Origin: Candidatus Defluviilinea proxima
GTDB lineage: Bacteria; Chloroflexota; Anaerolineae; Anaerolineales; Villigracilaceae
Direction: 5' to 3'
DNA length: 64,000 bases
NCBI GenBank assembly: GCA_016721115.1
Contig: JADKIW010000001.1
Location: 4,293,501-4,357,500, forward strand
Positions 31,606 to 40,555 of the stretch are shown in pieces. The translations under genes and the position numbers were made by a program. Positions within the stretch are counted from its first letter, which is position 1, and each line of letters opens with the position of its first letter. Below the pieces are notes generated by a model. It ran no database searches and had not been told where the DNA came from. It saw only the letters and a list, made by a program, of their open reading frames with translations.

Positions 31606-33549
31606 ATGCTTACACCGGAACAGATCGAAAACAAACTTGACCGTATCCTTTTAAAGGTACAAAAACCCGGCCGCTACGTTGGCGGGGAACTCAACAGCAT
31701 TTACAAAGATTGGGATACAGTAAAGACCAAAGTCGCTTTCGTTTTCCCCGATATTTATGATATTGGCGTCTCGAATGTTGGTCTAAAGATCCTGCTGGAT
31801 CAAGTCAATCAGCGGGATGACGCGCTGGCCGAACGCGCCTACGCGCCCTGGCTCGATATGGAAGCCCTCATGCGCGAAAACGGGATTCCTCTCTACGCGC
31901 TCGAATCAAAACAACCTTTAGCCTGCTTCGACCTAATAGGCTTTACCCTCCCCTACGAAACACTCTACACCAATGCACTCAACGTGCTTGACCTTGCAGG
32001 GATTCCTGTCCGCTCGGCAGAACGAGATGCGACTCATCCCTTCATCATTGCAGGCGGACATTCCACGATGAACCCTGAGCCGATGTATGCATTTATTGAT
32101 GCATTCGTCATTGGCGAAGGTGAAGAGGTCATTCACGATATCATCAATACAATTCAAAAGTTCAAAAACGGAGAGGGACAGAACTTCAAACGTGAAGATG
32201 TATTGCATGAACTCGCCAAAATTCAAGGCGTATATGTTCCAAGTCTATATGAAACAAGCTACCTTGAAGATGGTACCGTCTCACATATTGAACCTATCGT
32301 CGCTGATATTCCCAAGATCGTGACCAAACGCCTCGTAGCGGTCCTACCTCCCCCACCGACAAAATTCATCGTCCCGAATGTAGATATTGTTCACAATCGT
32401 ATCTCGGTTGAAATTATGCGGGGATGTACGCGTGGATGTAGATTCTGTCACGCGGGCATGATCACCCGTCCTGTTAGAGAAAGAAGCGTGGACGAAGTCA
32501 TCAAGGCGGCAGAAGAGTCGTTGAAGCACAGTGGTTTTGAGGAGTTGGCGTTGTTATCGCTTTCTTCATCCGATTATACAAATGTGCTTGAATTGGTCAC
32601 AAAGGTCGGTGAAAAGTTTGGCGGCACGCATTTAAAAGTCTCGTTGCCATCTTTACGTATTGAGTCAGTATCGATTGACTTGATGGAAAAATTAAAAGAC
32701 AAACGTTCCGGTGGGTTCACACTCGCCCCCGAAGCCGCAACAGAACGCATGCGCCGCATTATCAATAAATTCGTTCCCGATGAGGAAGTGATCAACACCA
32801 CACGCGAGATCTATCGCCGCGGTTGGACGACGATCAAACTGTATTTCATGATCGGCCATCCGAGCGAGACCCTGGAAGATGTGCAGGCGATTGCCGACCT
32901 GTGTAAACGTGTCCTTGCAGAGGGACGTAAAGTGATCGGCATGAGAGCCAAACTCAATGCGGGTGTGAGCACCTTTGTACCGAAATCACAAACACCCTTC
33001 CAGTGGGTTTCCTGTGATACACCCGAACAGATCAAAGCCAAACAATCCTTGCTCAGACGTGAATTAATGCGCGATAGAAACATTAAGCTCAGCCTGACCG
33101 ATGCAGAAGATTCTTTCCTTGAAGCCTGGCTCTCACGCGGAGATCGCCATATGGCTGAAGTAGTGTATTCAGCATGGAAAAAAGGCTCTAAGTTCGATGC
33201 ATGGCAGGAAGGCAAGAAATACAGCGCTTGGATGGAAGCATTCACTGAGCAAGGTCTTGATCCGCTCTTTTACACACACCGCCAACGCCGCACCGACGAG
33301 GTTTTCCCGTGGGAACATATTACTGCCGCCGTACGCAAGAATTTCCTGTTCCAAGATTTCCGCATGTCTCTTGAAGGCGAGATCCGCGTGGATTGCCGTT
33401 TGAATTGTTTTGCTTGTGGCATTCTGCCGACCTTTGCAGGCATGCGCCGCGAAAACCCCGGTGATGTATGGAAGTGCCCAGATGTGAAATCACCTGCTCC
33501 TAAAGTGACAAGCACATCGAGTCATGAATTACCAGTGGTAGGAGATTGA
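31606..33549 (+). CDS. TIGR03960-type B12-binding-like/radical SAM protein
   Basis: 647 aa. The N-terminal 240 residues carry a Rossmann-like B12-binding-type domain (KVAFVFPDIYDIGVSNVGLKIL, IIAGGHSTMNPEPM, FVIGEGEEVIHD). The radical SAM core has the cluster motif MRGCTRGCRFCHAG (CxxxCxxC). The later blocks GGFTLAPEAATERMRRIINK, IKLYFMIGHPSETLEDVQAI and MAEVVYSAWKKGSKFDAW identify TIGR03960. A Cys-rich end (CRLNCFACGILPTF) may hold a second cluster. It usually pairs with TIGR03936, which is found here at 34183. The reaction is unknown. Confidence 0.93.
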   Translation: MLTPEQIENKLDRILLKVQKPGRYVGGELNSIYKDWDTVKTKVAFVFPDIYDIGVSNVGLKILLDQVNQRDDALAERAYAPWLDMEALMRENGIPLYALESKQPLACFDLIGFTLPYETLYTNALNVLDLAGIPVRSAERDATHPFIIAGGHSTMNPEPMYAFIDAFVIGEGEEVIHDIINTIQKFKNGEGQNFKREDVLHELAKIQGVYVPSLYETSYLEDGTVSHIEPIVADIPKIVTKRLVAVLPPPPTKFIVPNVDIVHNRISVEIMRGCTRGCRFCHAGMITRPVRERSVDEVIKAAEESLKHSGFEELALLSLSSSDYTNVLELVTKVGEKFGGTHLKVSLPSLRIESVSIDLMEKLKDKRSGGFTLAPEAATERMRRIINKFVPDEEVINTTREIYRRGWTTIKLYFMIGHPSETLEDVQAIADLCKRVLAEGRKVIGMRAKLNAGVSTFVPKSQTPFQWVSCDTPEQIKAKQSLLRRELMRDRNIKLSLTDAEDSFLEAWLSRGDRHMAEVVYSAWKKGSKFDAWQEGKKYSAWMEAFTEQGLDPLFYTHRQRRTDEVFPWEHITAAVRKNFLFQDFRMSLEGEIRVDCRLNCFACGILPTFAGMRRENPGDVWKCPDVKSPAPKVTSTSSHELPVVGD

Positions 33550-33657
33550 TCACACCTGTCTGTATCAACATTTACAGAATGCCCAAAGTAAGTTTGAAAA
33601 ACTCGCATCTATAAAAAGGTTTTTCAGGTGTGATATTATTCGGCATCTTATAACCCC

Positions 33658-34182
33658 ATGATAAAAAAACAATTCATTTCCAAGCTAATGCAGGAACGCG
33701 ATAAGTTTGAGTTATTGCTCAATCGCGTTGGCTACACGCGTCGCATGACATTGAAAGGCGTTGCTGGGAAGTGGTCCATCAAAGATATCCTCGCGCACAT
33801 CTGGGCGTACGAGCAATACACCGCAGACCGTATGCATGAGATATTGCACGGTCAGCCCTATTCACCCTGCAAAACATACACTGCACTCGATGCCTTTCTC
33901 GATGAGTTTGGGTATCCCGATTTCGGTTCTCCCCTGCTTGAAGAGGATTCCCCCAACGACTGGATCGTTGACAGGCATGCAAACGTTTCGCTGGACGATG
34001 TCATCGCGCAGGAGATACAAGCTTTCTCGTCGATCATTTCCACACTTGAAAGAATGCCCGATGAAATGATCGCCCACCACAATCTATACAATCGCATTAT
34101 CAAACATACATACGAACATTACCGCGAACACACACGCGAGATCAGACGCTGGTTAAATACGAACGGGATACAGATCAAATAA
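33658..34182 (+). CDS. DinB/ClbS-like four-helix protein
   Basis: 174 aa, all helical. GKWSIKDILAHIWAYEQYTADR carries the conserved metal-ligand His of the DinB-like fold, and the third ligand region is IKHTYEHYREHTREIRRWL. This resembles the ClbS/DfsB branch. Proteins of this fold are metal-binding and often act on thiols or protect against genotoxins. It stops directly before the ATG of the TIGR03936 gene, so it lies within the radical SAM operon. The role there is unknown. Confidence 0.75.
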   Translation: MIKKQFISKLMQERDKFELLLNRVGYTRRMTLKGVAGKWSIKDILAHIWAYEQYTADRMHEILHGQPYSPCKTYTALDAFLDEFGYPDFGSPLLEEDSPNDWIVDRHANVSLDDVIAQEIQAFSSIISTLERMPDEMIAHHNLYNRIIKHTYEHYREHTREIRRWLNTNGIQIK

Positions 34183-34800
34183 ATGCGCATCCGAATCACA
34201 TTTTCCAAACAAGGCGCATTGCGCTATACGGGTCACCTCGATTTGCACAAATTATGGGAGCGTGCCGCACGCCGCGCTGAACTTCCATTGGCCTATTCAC
34301 AGGGATTTCATCCGCAACCGAAAATGAATATTGCCGCGGCCCTGCCGCTTGGTTTCTCTTCGCGTTGTGAAGTGATGGACATGCGCCTCGAAAAAGATAT
34401 TCCGCTGGACACGCTTGCAGAGACGCTGAACAACACGATGCCCACTGGGATCCGTGTTTTGGGAATCGAGCAAGTGGATGAGCGCGCGCCCGCGTTGCAG
34501 ACTCAAACGCTATCAGCGGAGTACGAGGTCACTCTGACGGAAGCAGTTGACGGGTCAGAACTGAAGCGGAAAGTTGATTCCGTTATGGAGTCCGAATCCA
34601 TCCCTCGAACTCGTCGCGAGAAAAAGTATGATTTGCGTCCGTTGATCGAGGAGTTGAGGATATTGCCCGATGGCAAGATCTTCATGAAACTGACCGCCAA
34701 AGAGGGCGCAACGGGACGCCCCGAAGAGGTGTTGGATATGTTAGGTATCGCGTTCGAAGGGACGCGTATCGAAAGAACGAACTTAATTTTTCAATCATAA
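34183..34800 (+). CDS. TIGR03936 family radical SAM-associated protein (DUF2344)
   Basis: 205 aa. The start RIRITFSKQGALRYTGHLDLHKLWERAARRAELPLAYSQGFHPQPKMNIA is the family hallmark. The ATG immediately follows the previous stop. The middle and end follow the DUF2344 pattern. In many genomes this domain is fused to or beside TIGR03960; here the DinB-like gene sits between. It probably supports RNA or protein modification with its partner, but that is inference. Confidence 0.93.
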   Translation: MRIRITFSKQGALRYTGHLDLHKLWERAARRAELPLAYSQGFHPQPKMNIAAALPLGFSSRCEVMDMRLEKDIPLDTLAETLNNTMPTGIRVLGIEQVDERAPALQTQTLSAEYEVTLTEAVDGSELKRKVDSVMESESIPRTRREKKYDLRPLIEELRILPDGKIFMKLTAKEGATGRPEEVLDMLGIAFEGTRIERTNLIFQS

Positions 34801-34813
34801 ATTTGGAGGAGTT

Positions 34814-35800
34814 ATGGCATTAATTGGAGCTTTCTTCTTTGGGTTCGTGCCGATGTTTTTATCGGCGGCCTTCGTCAACTGGCTGGATCGGTATGAGAAG
34901 GAACCGAAGTTGTTGCTTGGCGCGGCATTTATGTGGGGCGTGGTGATCGCCGGAGGCGGCGCGTACATTTTGAACACGGCAGTAGGCATCGGTGTTTATT
35001 CCATCACTGGTTCTGCCAATGCCGCAAATTTCAGCACAACATCTATTGCGGCACCGATTATCGAAGAGGCCTTGAAAGGACTGGCCGTCTTGGTGGTCTT
35101 TCTCTTGTTCCGCAAGGAATTTGATTCTGTGTTGGACGGCATCGTCTACGGCGCGATCACAGCCATGGGTTTTGCGGCCATTGAAAATGTTTTGTACATC
35201 TACCGTGAGGGTTTCCAAAGCGCGGGATGGGAAGGCTTCTGGACATTGGTCTTCATCCGCGTGCTTTTGGTCGGCTGGATGCATCCTTTCTTCACTGCGT
35301 TCACGGGCATTGGTCTGGCAGTATCGCGCATCAGTCGCAACACGTTTGTAAAGATCATTGCTGTACCAGTGGGATATGCAGTAGCCGTGTCGACACATGC
35401 TTTCCATAACACCTTCGGCAGTCTGGTCGGCGGCGGAGGCGGTTTCATTCTCGGGTTGATCGCCGATTACTTCGGCTACGCCTTTATGATCGTGTTCATC
35501 ATCTGGATGATCGTCCACGAGAGAAATATTCTCAAGAAGCAACTGGTCGAAGAAGTGAACAGCGGAGCGATCTCACGTGGTCAATACAATGCAGCCATCT
35601 CGTTCTTCCAGACCGGGGTACATCTTGCGGCGCTTACATCTGGCACATTCCGCGCTACTACGCGGTTTTACCAAGTGCTAGGAGAACTGGCACATAAGAA
35701 AGAACAGCTCACAAAGTTGGGCGATGAAAAAGGGAACCTGCGCATCATCGAGCAATTACGCGCAGAGATGGTACAGCTGGCTCCGTCAGCAAAAGCCTAA
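34814..35800 (+). CDS. PrsW-like intramembrane metalloprotease
   Basis: 328 aa with GGAGGAG before the ATG. Seven or so transmembrane helices precede a soluble helical tail (residues 245-328). The glutamic-type motif is IIEEALKGL (EExxxK, near 83-88), and the other metal-site motifs are AAIENVLYIYREG, WMHPFFTAFTGIGLA and THAFHNTFGS. PrsW-type proteases cut membrane-bound regulators such as anti-sigma factors. The target is unknown; the anti-sigma protein at 6018-6773 is not close by. A terminator follows. Confidence 0.92.
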   Translation: MALIGAFFFGFVPMFLSAAFVNWLDRYEKEPKLLLGAAFMWGVVIAGGGAYILNTAVGIGVYSITGSANAANFSTTSIAAPIIEEALKGLAVLVVFLLFRKEFDSVLDGIVYGAITAMGFAAIENVLYIYREGFQSAGWEGFWTLVFIRVLLVGWMHPFFTAFTGIGLAVSRISRNTFVKIIAVPVGYAVAVSTHAFHNTFGSLVGGGGGFILGLIADYFGYAFMIVFIIWMIVHERNILKKQLVEEVNSGAISRGQYNAAISFFQTGVHLAALTSGTFRATTRFYQVLGELAHKKEQLTKLGDEKGNLRIIEQLRAEMVQLAPSAKA

Positions 35801-35829
35801 ACGAGCTCTGTTTTTGTAATCGATAAAAT

Positions 35830-35867
35830 CACCCCGAAGGTTTCAATCGAGCCTTCGGGGTGTTCTT
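35830..35867 (+). terminator. Rho-independent terminator after prsW-like gene
   Basis: An 11-bp stem (CACCCCGAAGG with CCTTCGGGGTG) and then TTCTTT. Confidence 0.8.
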
Positions 35868-35898
35868 TCACCAGCCATGTGATAAAATTTCGTCGCCC

Positions 35899-35973
35899 GC
35901 CCCCGTAGCTCAGTGGACAGAGTGTCGGCCTCCGGAGCCGAAGAGCGCAGTTCGAGTCTGCGCGGGGGCGCCA
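35899..35973 (+). tRNA. tRNA-Arg (anticodon CCG), CCA encoded
   Basis: A full cloverleaf folds by hand. Acceptor GCCCCCG pairs with CGGGGGC, D-stem GCTC with GAGT, anticodon stem TCGGC/GCCGA around loop CTCCGGA (anticodon CCG), and T-stem CGCAG/CTGCG around TTCGAGT. The discriminator is G and the 3' CCA is encoded. It decodes CGG. TTTTTT follows. Confidence 0.95.
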
Positions 35974-36011
35974 GTTTTTTCATAATTTCACTTTCCCAAA
36001 AGGCCCATGCA

Positions 36012-37565
36012 TTGAAACAGGAACTCAACAACTCGCGAAACACTCCCGCAGGGTTTCGTGAAGTTTTTATCCATTTATTCGTACCTGACGATACCCCTCC
36101 ATATATTTCCATCTTTCTCGGGATCATCACACTCATCGCGCTGGTCCTAAGGCTGTATATCATCAATAACCCCATCGGTTACGATGAGGCGTATACCTTC
36201 ATTAATTTTTCAGCCAAATCTATCAAGTTCGTCCTTGCTGATTATCACGCCCCTAACAACCACATTCTCAACTCGTTGATGATCTGGGTCGCGTATCGAA
36301 TACTCGGCGACCATACATGGGTTGTACGTGTGCCAGCTTTCATCGCCAGTGTGCTCAGTGTACCTGTAGCGTATGTTACTGCGCGAAGATTTTTCAATCC
36401 TGCCTTAGCCTTGACCGCATCTGCTGTTTTGGCAATCACATCAGACCTTGTAAATGAAGCCGCCAACGGACGCGGTTACCCAATGGTTATTTTGTTTTCC
36501 CTGTTGCTGGCAAATTTCGCAGGGATTCTTGTGAAAAAACAAGACCGTTGGACGCTTGCCGCCTATGCTGTGACCGGTGCGCTCGGCTTTTACAGCATTC
36601 CGATCTTCCTCTACCCCATGGCAGGGATTTCGCTTTGGGTAGCCGCAACGTACCTAATCAACGACGAACCATGGAAAGATCGTTGGAGTAAACTGCAAAC
36701 CTTTCTGCTTACATGTCTCGCTTCTGGCATATTGACCTTCGTCCTGTACTCCCCCGTCATCTTTTTCGGCACTGGGCTTGAGTCTTTGATAGCCAACAAA
36801 TTCGTAGCATCAAAGACATGGGTCGAGTTCACAGACAATTTCGCCACACGCAGTAAACTCACCTGGAACAGTTGGATCACATATACATCTCCACTCATCA
36901 AACAGACTCTGATCGGCGGATTCGTTTTGTCGCTGTTGTTTTACCGAAAGGTCTCGAATCAAAAACTCCCTATGCAAGTCAGTCTTGTTCTGGGAGCAGG
37001 CATCATGCTGGTCTTACAACGAGTTGCCCCGCTGGAAAGGATGTGGAGCTACCTCGAAGCGCTCTATCTCATCTTTGCAGTGGTGGGACTGGCATGGCTT
37101 ATATTCATCTCTGCGAAAGCGTTAGCCAATGAGAAAACGGCGATGAAGATCGTTTCGAGCCTTGTACTTCTGTTTGTCATTACATCGTTTATACGCACAA
37201 CCGTCACAACGCAAAATAGACAGGCCGTCCTTGACCGCACCATTGCACCCGAGCAATTTGCAGGAGAATATATTGCAAAGCACATCACAGCGAAGGACAC
37301 TGTGATTGCCGTATCTCCAGTGGATTTGCAAACAGCCTACTACATGAAGATCAACGGCGTCTCGTATGATGTCTTCTATCAAAGAGACCATCCAGTTCAG
37401 ATCCAGAATGCGTTGGTCGTTGTGCGCACGAGGGGCGATGCGAAGCATAAATCACTGCAAAGCATTCTTGAGTTCTACAAGTTGACTTCTGCCTTGAATA
37501 TAGAGGCCGCAGAGATGGTGTTCGAATACGGGCCCGTGCAAATTTATTCCGTTCCATCGAAATAA
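36012..37565 (+). CDS. GT-C type glycosyltransferase (ArnT/PMT-like)
   Basis: About 517 aa from a TTG at 36012, chosen because AAAAGG lies 8 bases upstream. The longer ATG frame from 35913 begins inside the tRNA and cannot be the start. The first helix and loop read LGIITLIALVLRLYIINNPIGYDEAYTF; the Asp-Glu pair after it is the conserved first-loop motif of GT-C transferases that use polyprenyl-phosphate sugars. About 11 hydrophobic helices follow, then a small C-terminal soluble domain. Substrate and acceptor are unknown. The start codon is tentative. Confidence 0.8.
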   Translation: MKQELNNSRNTPAGFREVFIHLFVPDDTPPYISIFLGIITLIALVLRLYIINNPIGYDEAYTFINFSAKSIKFVLADYHAPNNHILNSLMIWVAYRILGDHTWVVRVPAFIASVLSVPVAYVTARRFFNPALALTASAVLAITSDLVNEAANGRGYPMVILFSLLLANFAGILVKKQDRWTLAAYAVTGALGFYSIPIFLYPMAGISLWVAATYLINDEPWKDRWSKLQTFLLTCLASGILTFVLYSPVIFFGTGLESLIANKFVASKTWVEFTDNFATRSKLTWNSWITYTSPLIKQTLIGGFVLSLLFYRKVSNQKLPMQVSLVLGAGIMLVLQRVAPLERMWSYLEALYLIFAVVGLAWLIFISAKALANEKTAMKIVSSLVLLFVITSFIRTTVTTQNRQAVLDRTIAPEQFAGEYIAKHITAKDTVIAVSPVDLQTAYYMKINGVSYDVFYQRDHPVQIQNALVVVRTRGDAKHKSLQSILEFYKLTSALNIEAAEMVFEYGPVQIYSVPSK

Positions 37566-37578
37566 CACTAATTTTCTA

Positions 37579-37599
37579 CTACCGCTAAACAAGCGGTAG
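37579..37599 (+). terminator. Weak hairpin after the glycosyltransferase gene
   Basis: An 8-bp stem CTACCGCT/AGCGGTAG with a 5-base loop, but no T-run. It may be a processing or stability element. Confidence 0.35.
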
Positions 37600-37608
37600 A
37601 ATCATCGT

Positions 37609-38703
37609 GTGACATCGAAACCTACAACCATCCTTCTTTGTTCCCTTTTTTTACTGACCAGTTGCAGTGTTCAAGTACAGATGGGCAATACAGGAACACC
37701 CACACCCTACATCATCACTGCCACACTGCCTGCATCTCTTACGCCACCTCCTTCTGAGACGCCACTTCCCCCTACTCCTCAACCGATAGCGCCGAGCATT
37801 ACACCTGCGCAAGGGACTACGTCCACGCAGGTGAATGTACGCGCCGAACCTTCCACTGCAAGCACAACCCTTGGTGTCATCGCCGCCAACACGACCGTGC
37901 AGATCGTGGGTAAAGACCCCGGTGGCAATTGGTGGCAGATCCTTTACGAAAAAGGTGAGGGTGGTAAAGGCTGGGTCACGGCTCAATATGTCACAACGGC
38001 AACCAAGCCCGAGGTCCCAGTGATCGGAGGCGGCGAAGCAAATCCTAATGCGGCAAACAGTGTGGTCGTCATCCAACAGTTGAACATTCGAAGCGGGCCC
38101 GGCACGAGTTTCGATTCGCTTGGCATCCTCAACCCGAACGATGTGGTCAGCCTAAGTGGCAAGAACCGCGATGGCTCGTGGCTTCAGATCGAATTTGCGG
38201 CTGGGCCCGAGGGTAAGGGTTGGGTCAATGCCAGTTTTATGAAAACGGATTCAGTGGATGGGTTGCCCATTGTTGCGGACTCTGGCGAGGTGGTGGGTAC
38301 CGGCACGCCAGTGGACACCCCGCCTCCTCCCACGCCGACAATTGTTCCGGCCGCAATGGATTTTGACTCCTCTGAAGCCCCGTTAAAAACAGTCGTGCTG
38401 GAGGATGCGGGGACACATACAGTGCTATACAATGGGGATGTCTCTGCACCCGATGGAGATACGGAAGACTGGATCGCAGTCTCTTCGTTTGCCAGCCCTG
38501 TATTCATAAGCATCCAATGCTCGGGGAGCACTTCGGTTCAGGCCGAGGTGGTTGGAACAGGGACAACTATCTTGTGCAACGAACCGATCAAGGCAGTGGC
38601 AGTGCAAGGTGGCACTGGTTTTGTTATCCATATTCGGGCCATCCCGCAAACGGGACCGTTGCAACACATAAACTATACATTGATGATAAAGGCGAATCCG
38701 TAA
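37609..38703 (+). CDS. Lipoprotein with two SH3b domains
   Basis: 364 aa from GTG 37609. The signal peptide (TTILLCSLFLLTSCS) ends in lipobox LTSC. After a Thr/Pro-rich spacer, two bacterial SH3 domains follow: QVNVRAEPSTASTTLGVIAA then GGKGWVTAQYV (about 72-128), and QLNIRSGPGTSFDSLGIL then GKGWVNASFM (about 148-205). A second Pro-rich spacer leads to a C-terminal beta domain (about 260-364) with paired cysteines, resembling a PPC-like extracellular domain. It is probably surface-anchored and peptidoglycan- or protein-binding. It is close-packed with the next gene (3-base gap). Confidence 0.82.
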   Translation: MTSKPTTILLCSLFLLTSCSVQVQMGNTGTPTPYIITATLPASLTPPPSETPLPPTPQPIAPSITPAQGTTSTQVNVRAEPSTASTTLGVIAANTTVQIVGKDPGGNWWQILYEKGEGGKGWVTAQYVTTATKPEVPVIGGGEANPNAANSVVVIQQLNIRSGPGTSFDSLGILNPNDVVSLSGKNRDGSWLQIEFAAGPEGKGWVNASFMKTDSVDGLPIVADSGEVVGTGTPVDTPPPPTPTIVPAAMDFDSSEAPLKTVVLEDAGTHTVLYNGDVSAPDGDTEDWIAVSSFASPVFISIQCSGSTSVQAEVVGTGTTILCNEPIKAVAVQGGTGFVIHIRAIPQTGPLQHINYTLMIKANP

Positions 38704-38706
38704 CAA

Positions 38707-39561
38707 ATGAAATTAAAAAGAATTGATCCAAATACAGCACGTTCAGATATTTTCCGAGCAAAGCGTCAGTATGGATTTTGGTTTGGGGTTGCTTTGGGAT
38801 TGGGTTTTTCCATTTTTACCTGGGGTATGGATGCCATTGCCTTGAGTAGATATCACGGGTTGTATCCGTGGGTTAAATTTATGGCAGGGAGTGTAACAAG
38901 CGCATTGGCAGGAGGCATTGCAGGCTGGCTGACAGCACGAGTTAATAAATCATTGCCGGGGTTGGTGATCTGGCTGGTTACCGCCTTGGTTTTTGCATGG
39001 TTGACGATCAACCTGCCTTTGAAGTTCGCGCCACAAGCCATTGAGGTGATTGAACCTGATGTACGCGGGTTACTCCATTATGAATATTTCGCCGAGTTCG
39101 GCACACGCGTGGGTGTTGCCTATACGTGGATCGCGATATGTATTGCGATCGCTGGTTTGTTGCAATTGCCATTGAGCGATTCGGCCGTATTTTCCACATC
39201 GATCATGACAAAATTGTGGCCAATGCTGATCGCGGTGGTATTGATGAGCATTTGCGGTGCAATCGTGGATAACAGCATGATCAACGAGCCTTTGCGTTCA
39301 GCGGTAATGGCGGCTGATAACACCATCCAGTTCCTTGTGGATAATCAAGGCAAGGAAATGGATAAAGCAGAAGCGAGAAAAATGCACGTTGGGGCGTTCC
39401 GCACAACGATGGATCTGGTCAGCGATCAGCGTAGGCTGGTGGTGAGCGGATTCGACGAGGCTTTGGGCGAGATTAAAGTGTTGGTGCGGTTCGAGAAGGG
39501 GTGGGTGGAGTGTTTGGTCTTGTACAATCAACCACTTGCGTGTGAAAAGGTAAAAGGATAA
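38707..39561 (+). CDS. Hypothetical membrane protein
   Basis: 284 aa. Four to six hydrophobic helices are seen: about 23-43, 58-76, 84-103, 136-157 and 165-187. A soluble C-terminal domain (about 190-284) contains MDKAEARKMHVGAFRTTMDLVSDQRRLVVSGFDEA. AKRQYGFWFGVALGLGFSIFTWGMDA near the start is distinctive, but I cannot tie it to a family. It probably shares a transcript with the SH3b lipoprotein. Confidence 0.72.
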   Translation: MKLKRIDPNTARSDIFRAKRQYGFWFGVALGLGFSIFTWGMDAIALSRYHGLYPWVKFMAGSVTSALAGGIAGWLTARVNKSLPGLVIWLVTALVFAWLTINLPLKFAPQAIEVIEPDVRGLLHYEYFAEFGTRVGVAYTWIAICIAIAGLLQLPLSDSAVFSTSIMTKLWPMLIAVVLMSICGAIVDNSMINEPLRSAVMAADNTIQFLVDNQGKEMDKAEARKMHVGAFRTTMDLVSDQRRLVVSGFDEALGEIKVLVRFEKGWVECLVLYNQPLACEKVKG

Positions 39562-39684
39562 GCTCGAGGGGAGATCAGATTTGTGAGGCAGAAACAGGCT
39601 GGGGTTAGAAGAAGAGGCGGTTTTCACATCCGCTTGTGCTTGTTTGTGCAAAAAATCCTTTTATGGTAGAGTTAATACGAAATT

Positions 39685-39696
39685 TCACACTTGTGA
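39685..39696. promoter_or_regulatory. Small palindrome in the rex leader
   Basis: TCACA-CT-TGTGA is a perfect 5+2+5 palindrome lying just before the rex ribosome binding site (AGGG). Rex often controls its own gene, but the arm order and spacing do not match the classic TTGTGAA-N4-TTCACAA form. The assignment is tentative. Confidence 0.3.
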
Positions 39697-39708
39697 GGGT
39701 ATTCGTGC

Positions 39709-40326
39709 ATGAACGCTGACAAAATTCCAGACATCATCATTGGTAGATTGCCCATTTATCTGCGTGCGCTTCAGCGCCTTTCGGATCAGGGCATTCATAA
39801 TACGTCTTCGCAAGAATTAGGGGAGATGATCGGTATTTCGGCGGCGCAGATCCGTAAAGATATTTCTCAGTTTGGCGAATTTGGTAAACAAGGGACGGGG
39901 TATTCGATCCCGTTTTTGATCGAGCGTTTGCAGAACATTTTGAAGGTGAACCGTGTGTGGGATGTGATCATCGTGGGCATGGGCGATATGGGGCACGCGT
40001 TGGCACGCTATAACGGGTTCGTGAACCGTGGCTTTCATGTGACAATGTTGTTCGATAACGACCCGAAAAAGGTGGGGGCCAAATTGGGCGACCTCGAAAT
40101 TCTCAGTACCAGCACGCTTGCGGAGAGAGTCAAGCAGAATAAGATCAAGGTGGCGATGTTGACGGTTCCCGCGTCGGTGGCGCAGGATGTAACCGACCAG
40201 CTCGTGAAGGCAGGAGTGAAGGCGATCTTGAACTATGCGCCGATCCATTTGAATGTGCCGAATGATGTACACGTTCAGCACATTGACCCCGCCACACATT
40301 TGCAGAGGATGACATTTTATTTGTAA
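39709..40326 (+). CDS. rex: Redox-sensing transcriptional repressor Rex
   Basis: 205 aa, normal length. The N-terminal winged helix contains IPDIIIGRLPIYLRALQRL, SSQELGEMIGISAAQIRKDI and SQFGEFGKQGTGY. The C-terminal Rossmann domain binds NADH/NAD+ with VIIVGMGDMGHALARY and ends in the swapped helix. Rex represses fermentation and respiration genes when the NADH/NAD+ ratio is low. A terminator follows the gene. Its target operators may include the palindrome beside the sigma factor gene, but this is untested. Confidence 0.96.
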   Translation: MNADKIPDIIIGRLPIYLRALQRLSDQGIHNTSSQELGEMIGISAAQIRKDISQFGEFGKQGTGYSIPFLIERLQNILKVNRVWDVIIVGMGDMGHALARYNGFVNRGFHVTMLFDNDPKKVGAKLGDLEILSTSTLAERVKQNKIKVAMLTVPASVAQDVTDQLVKAGVKAILNYAPIHLNVPNDVHVQHIDPATHLQRMTFYL

Positions 40327-40350
40327 TTAACGGGAAGTGCTGATATTCTG

Positions 40351-40387
40351 ACAGGCTTTAGGAGTAATCCTCAAGCCTGTTTTTGTT
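40351..40387 (+). terminator. Rho-independent terminator after rex
   Basis: A stem ACAGGCTT...AAGCCTGT with an inner GGA/TCC pair, then TTTTGTTTT. It forms the left edge of the accessory stretch. Confidence 0.8.
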
Positions 40388-40503
40388 TTCGAGCAAGATC
40401 TTGATAATTAGGTCATGGCCTACCCCTGATCTTGAGCCTAGGTTTATAATGCTGTTATGGAATATATAAGGGATTATATGGAAAAATTGCTGTATAAACA
40501 CTA

Positions 40504-40513
40504 GTTGGGCGTT
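40504..40513 (+). other. Putative integron cassette boundary (GTTRRRY core)
   Basis: The 10 bases GTTGGGCGTT are the exact reverse complement of 41265-41274, the left arm (R'') of the attC-like site that ends this cassette. In integron cassettes the 5' boundary supplies the partner of R'', so exact complementarity is what a real cassette predicts. No L' arm precedes it, so it could be an attI or a secondary site. Confidence 0.5.
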
Positions 40514-40555
40514 TGAGAGTTATCCATATCCATGATTTGATAGGAGACTTTATAT

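Noticed and set aside
35913..36011. ATG start of the glycosyltransferase inside the tRNA gene
   Set aside because: The tRNA folds fully with an encoded CCA, so the in-frame ATG lies inside a structural RNA. The first helix also begins later, which favours the TTG at 36012.
39685..39696. Palindrome before rex as a proven Rex operator
   Set aside because: Arms and spacing differ from the Rex consensus. It is kept only as a low-confidence site.
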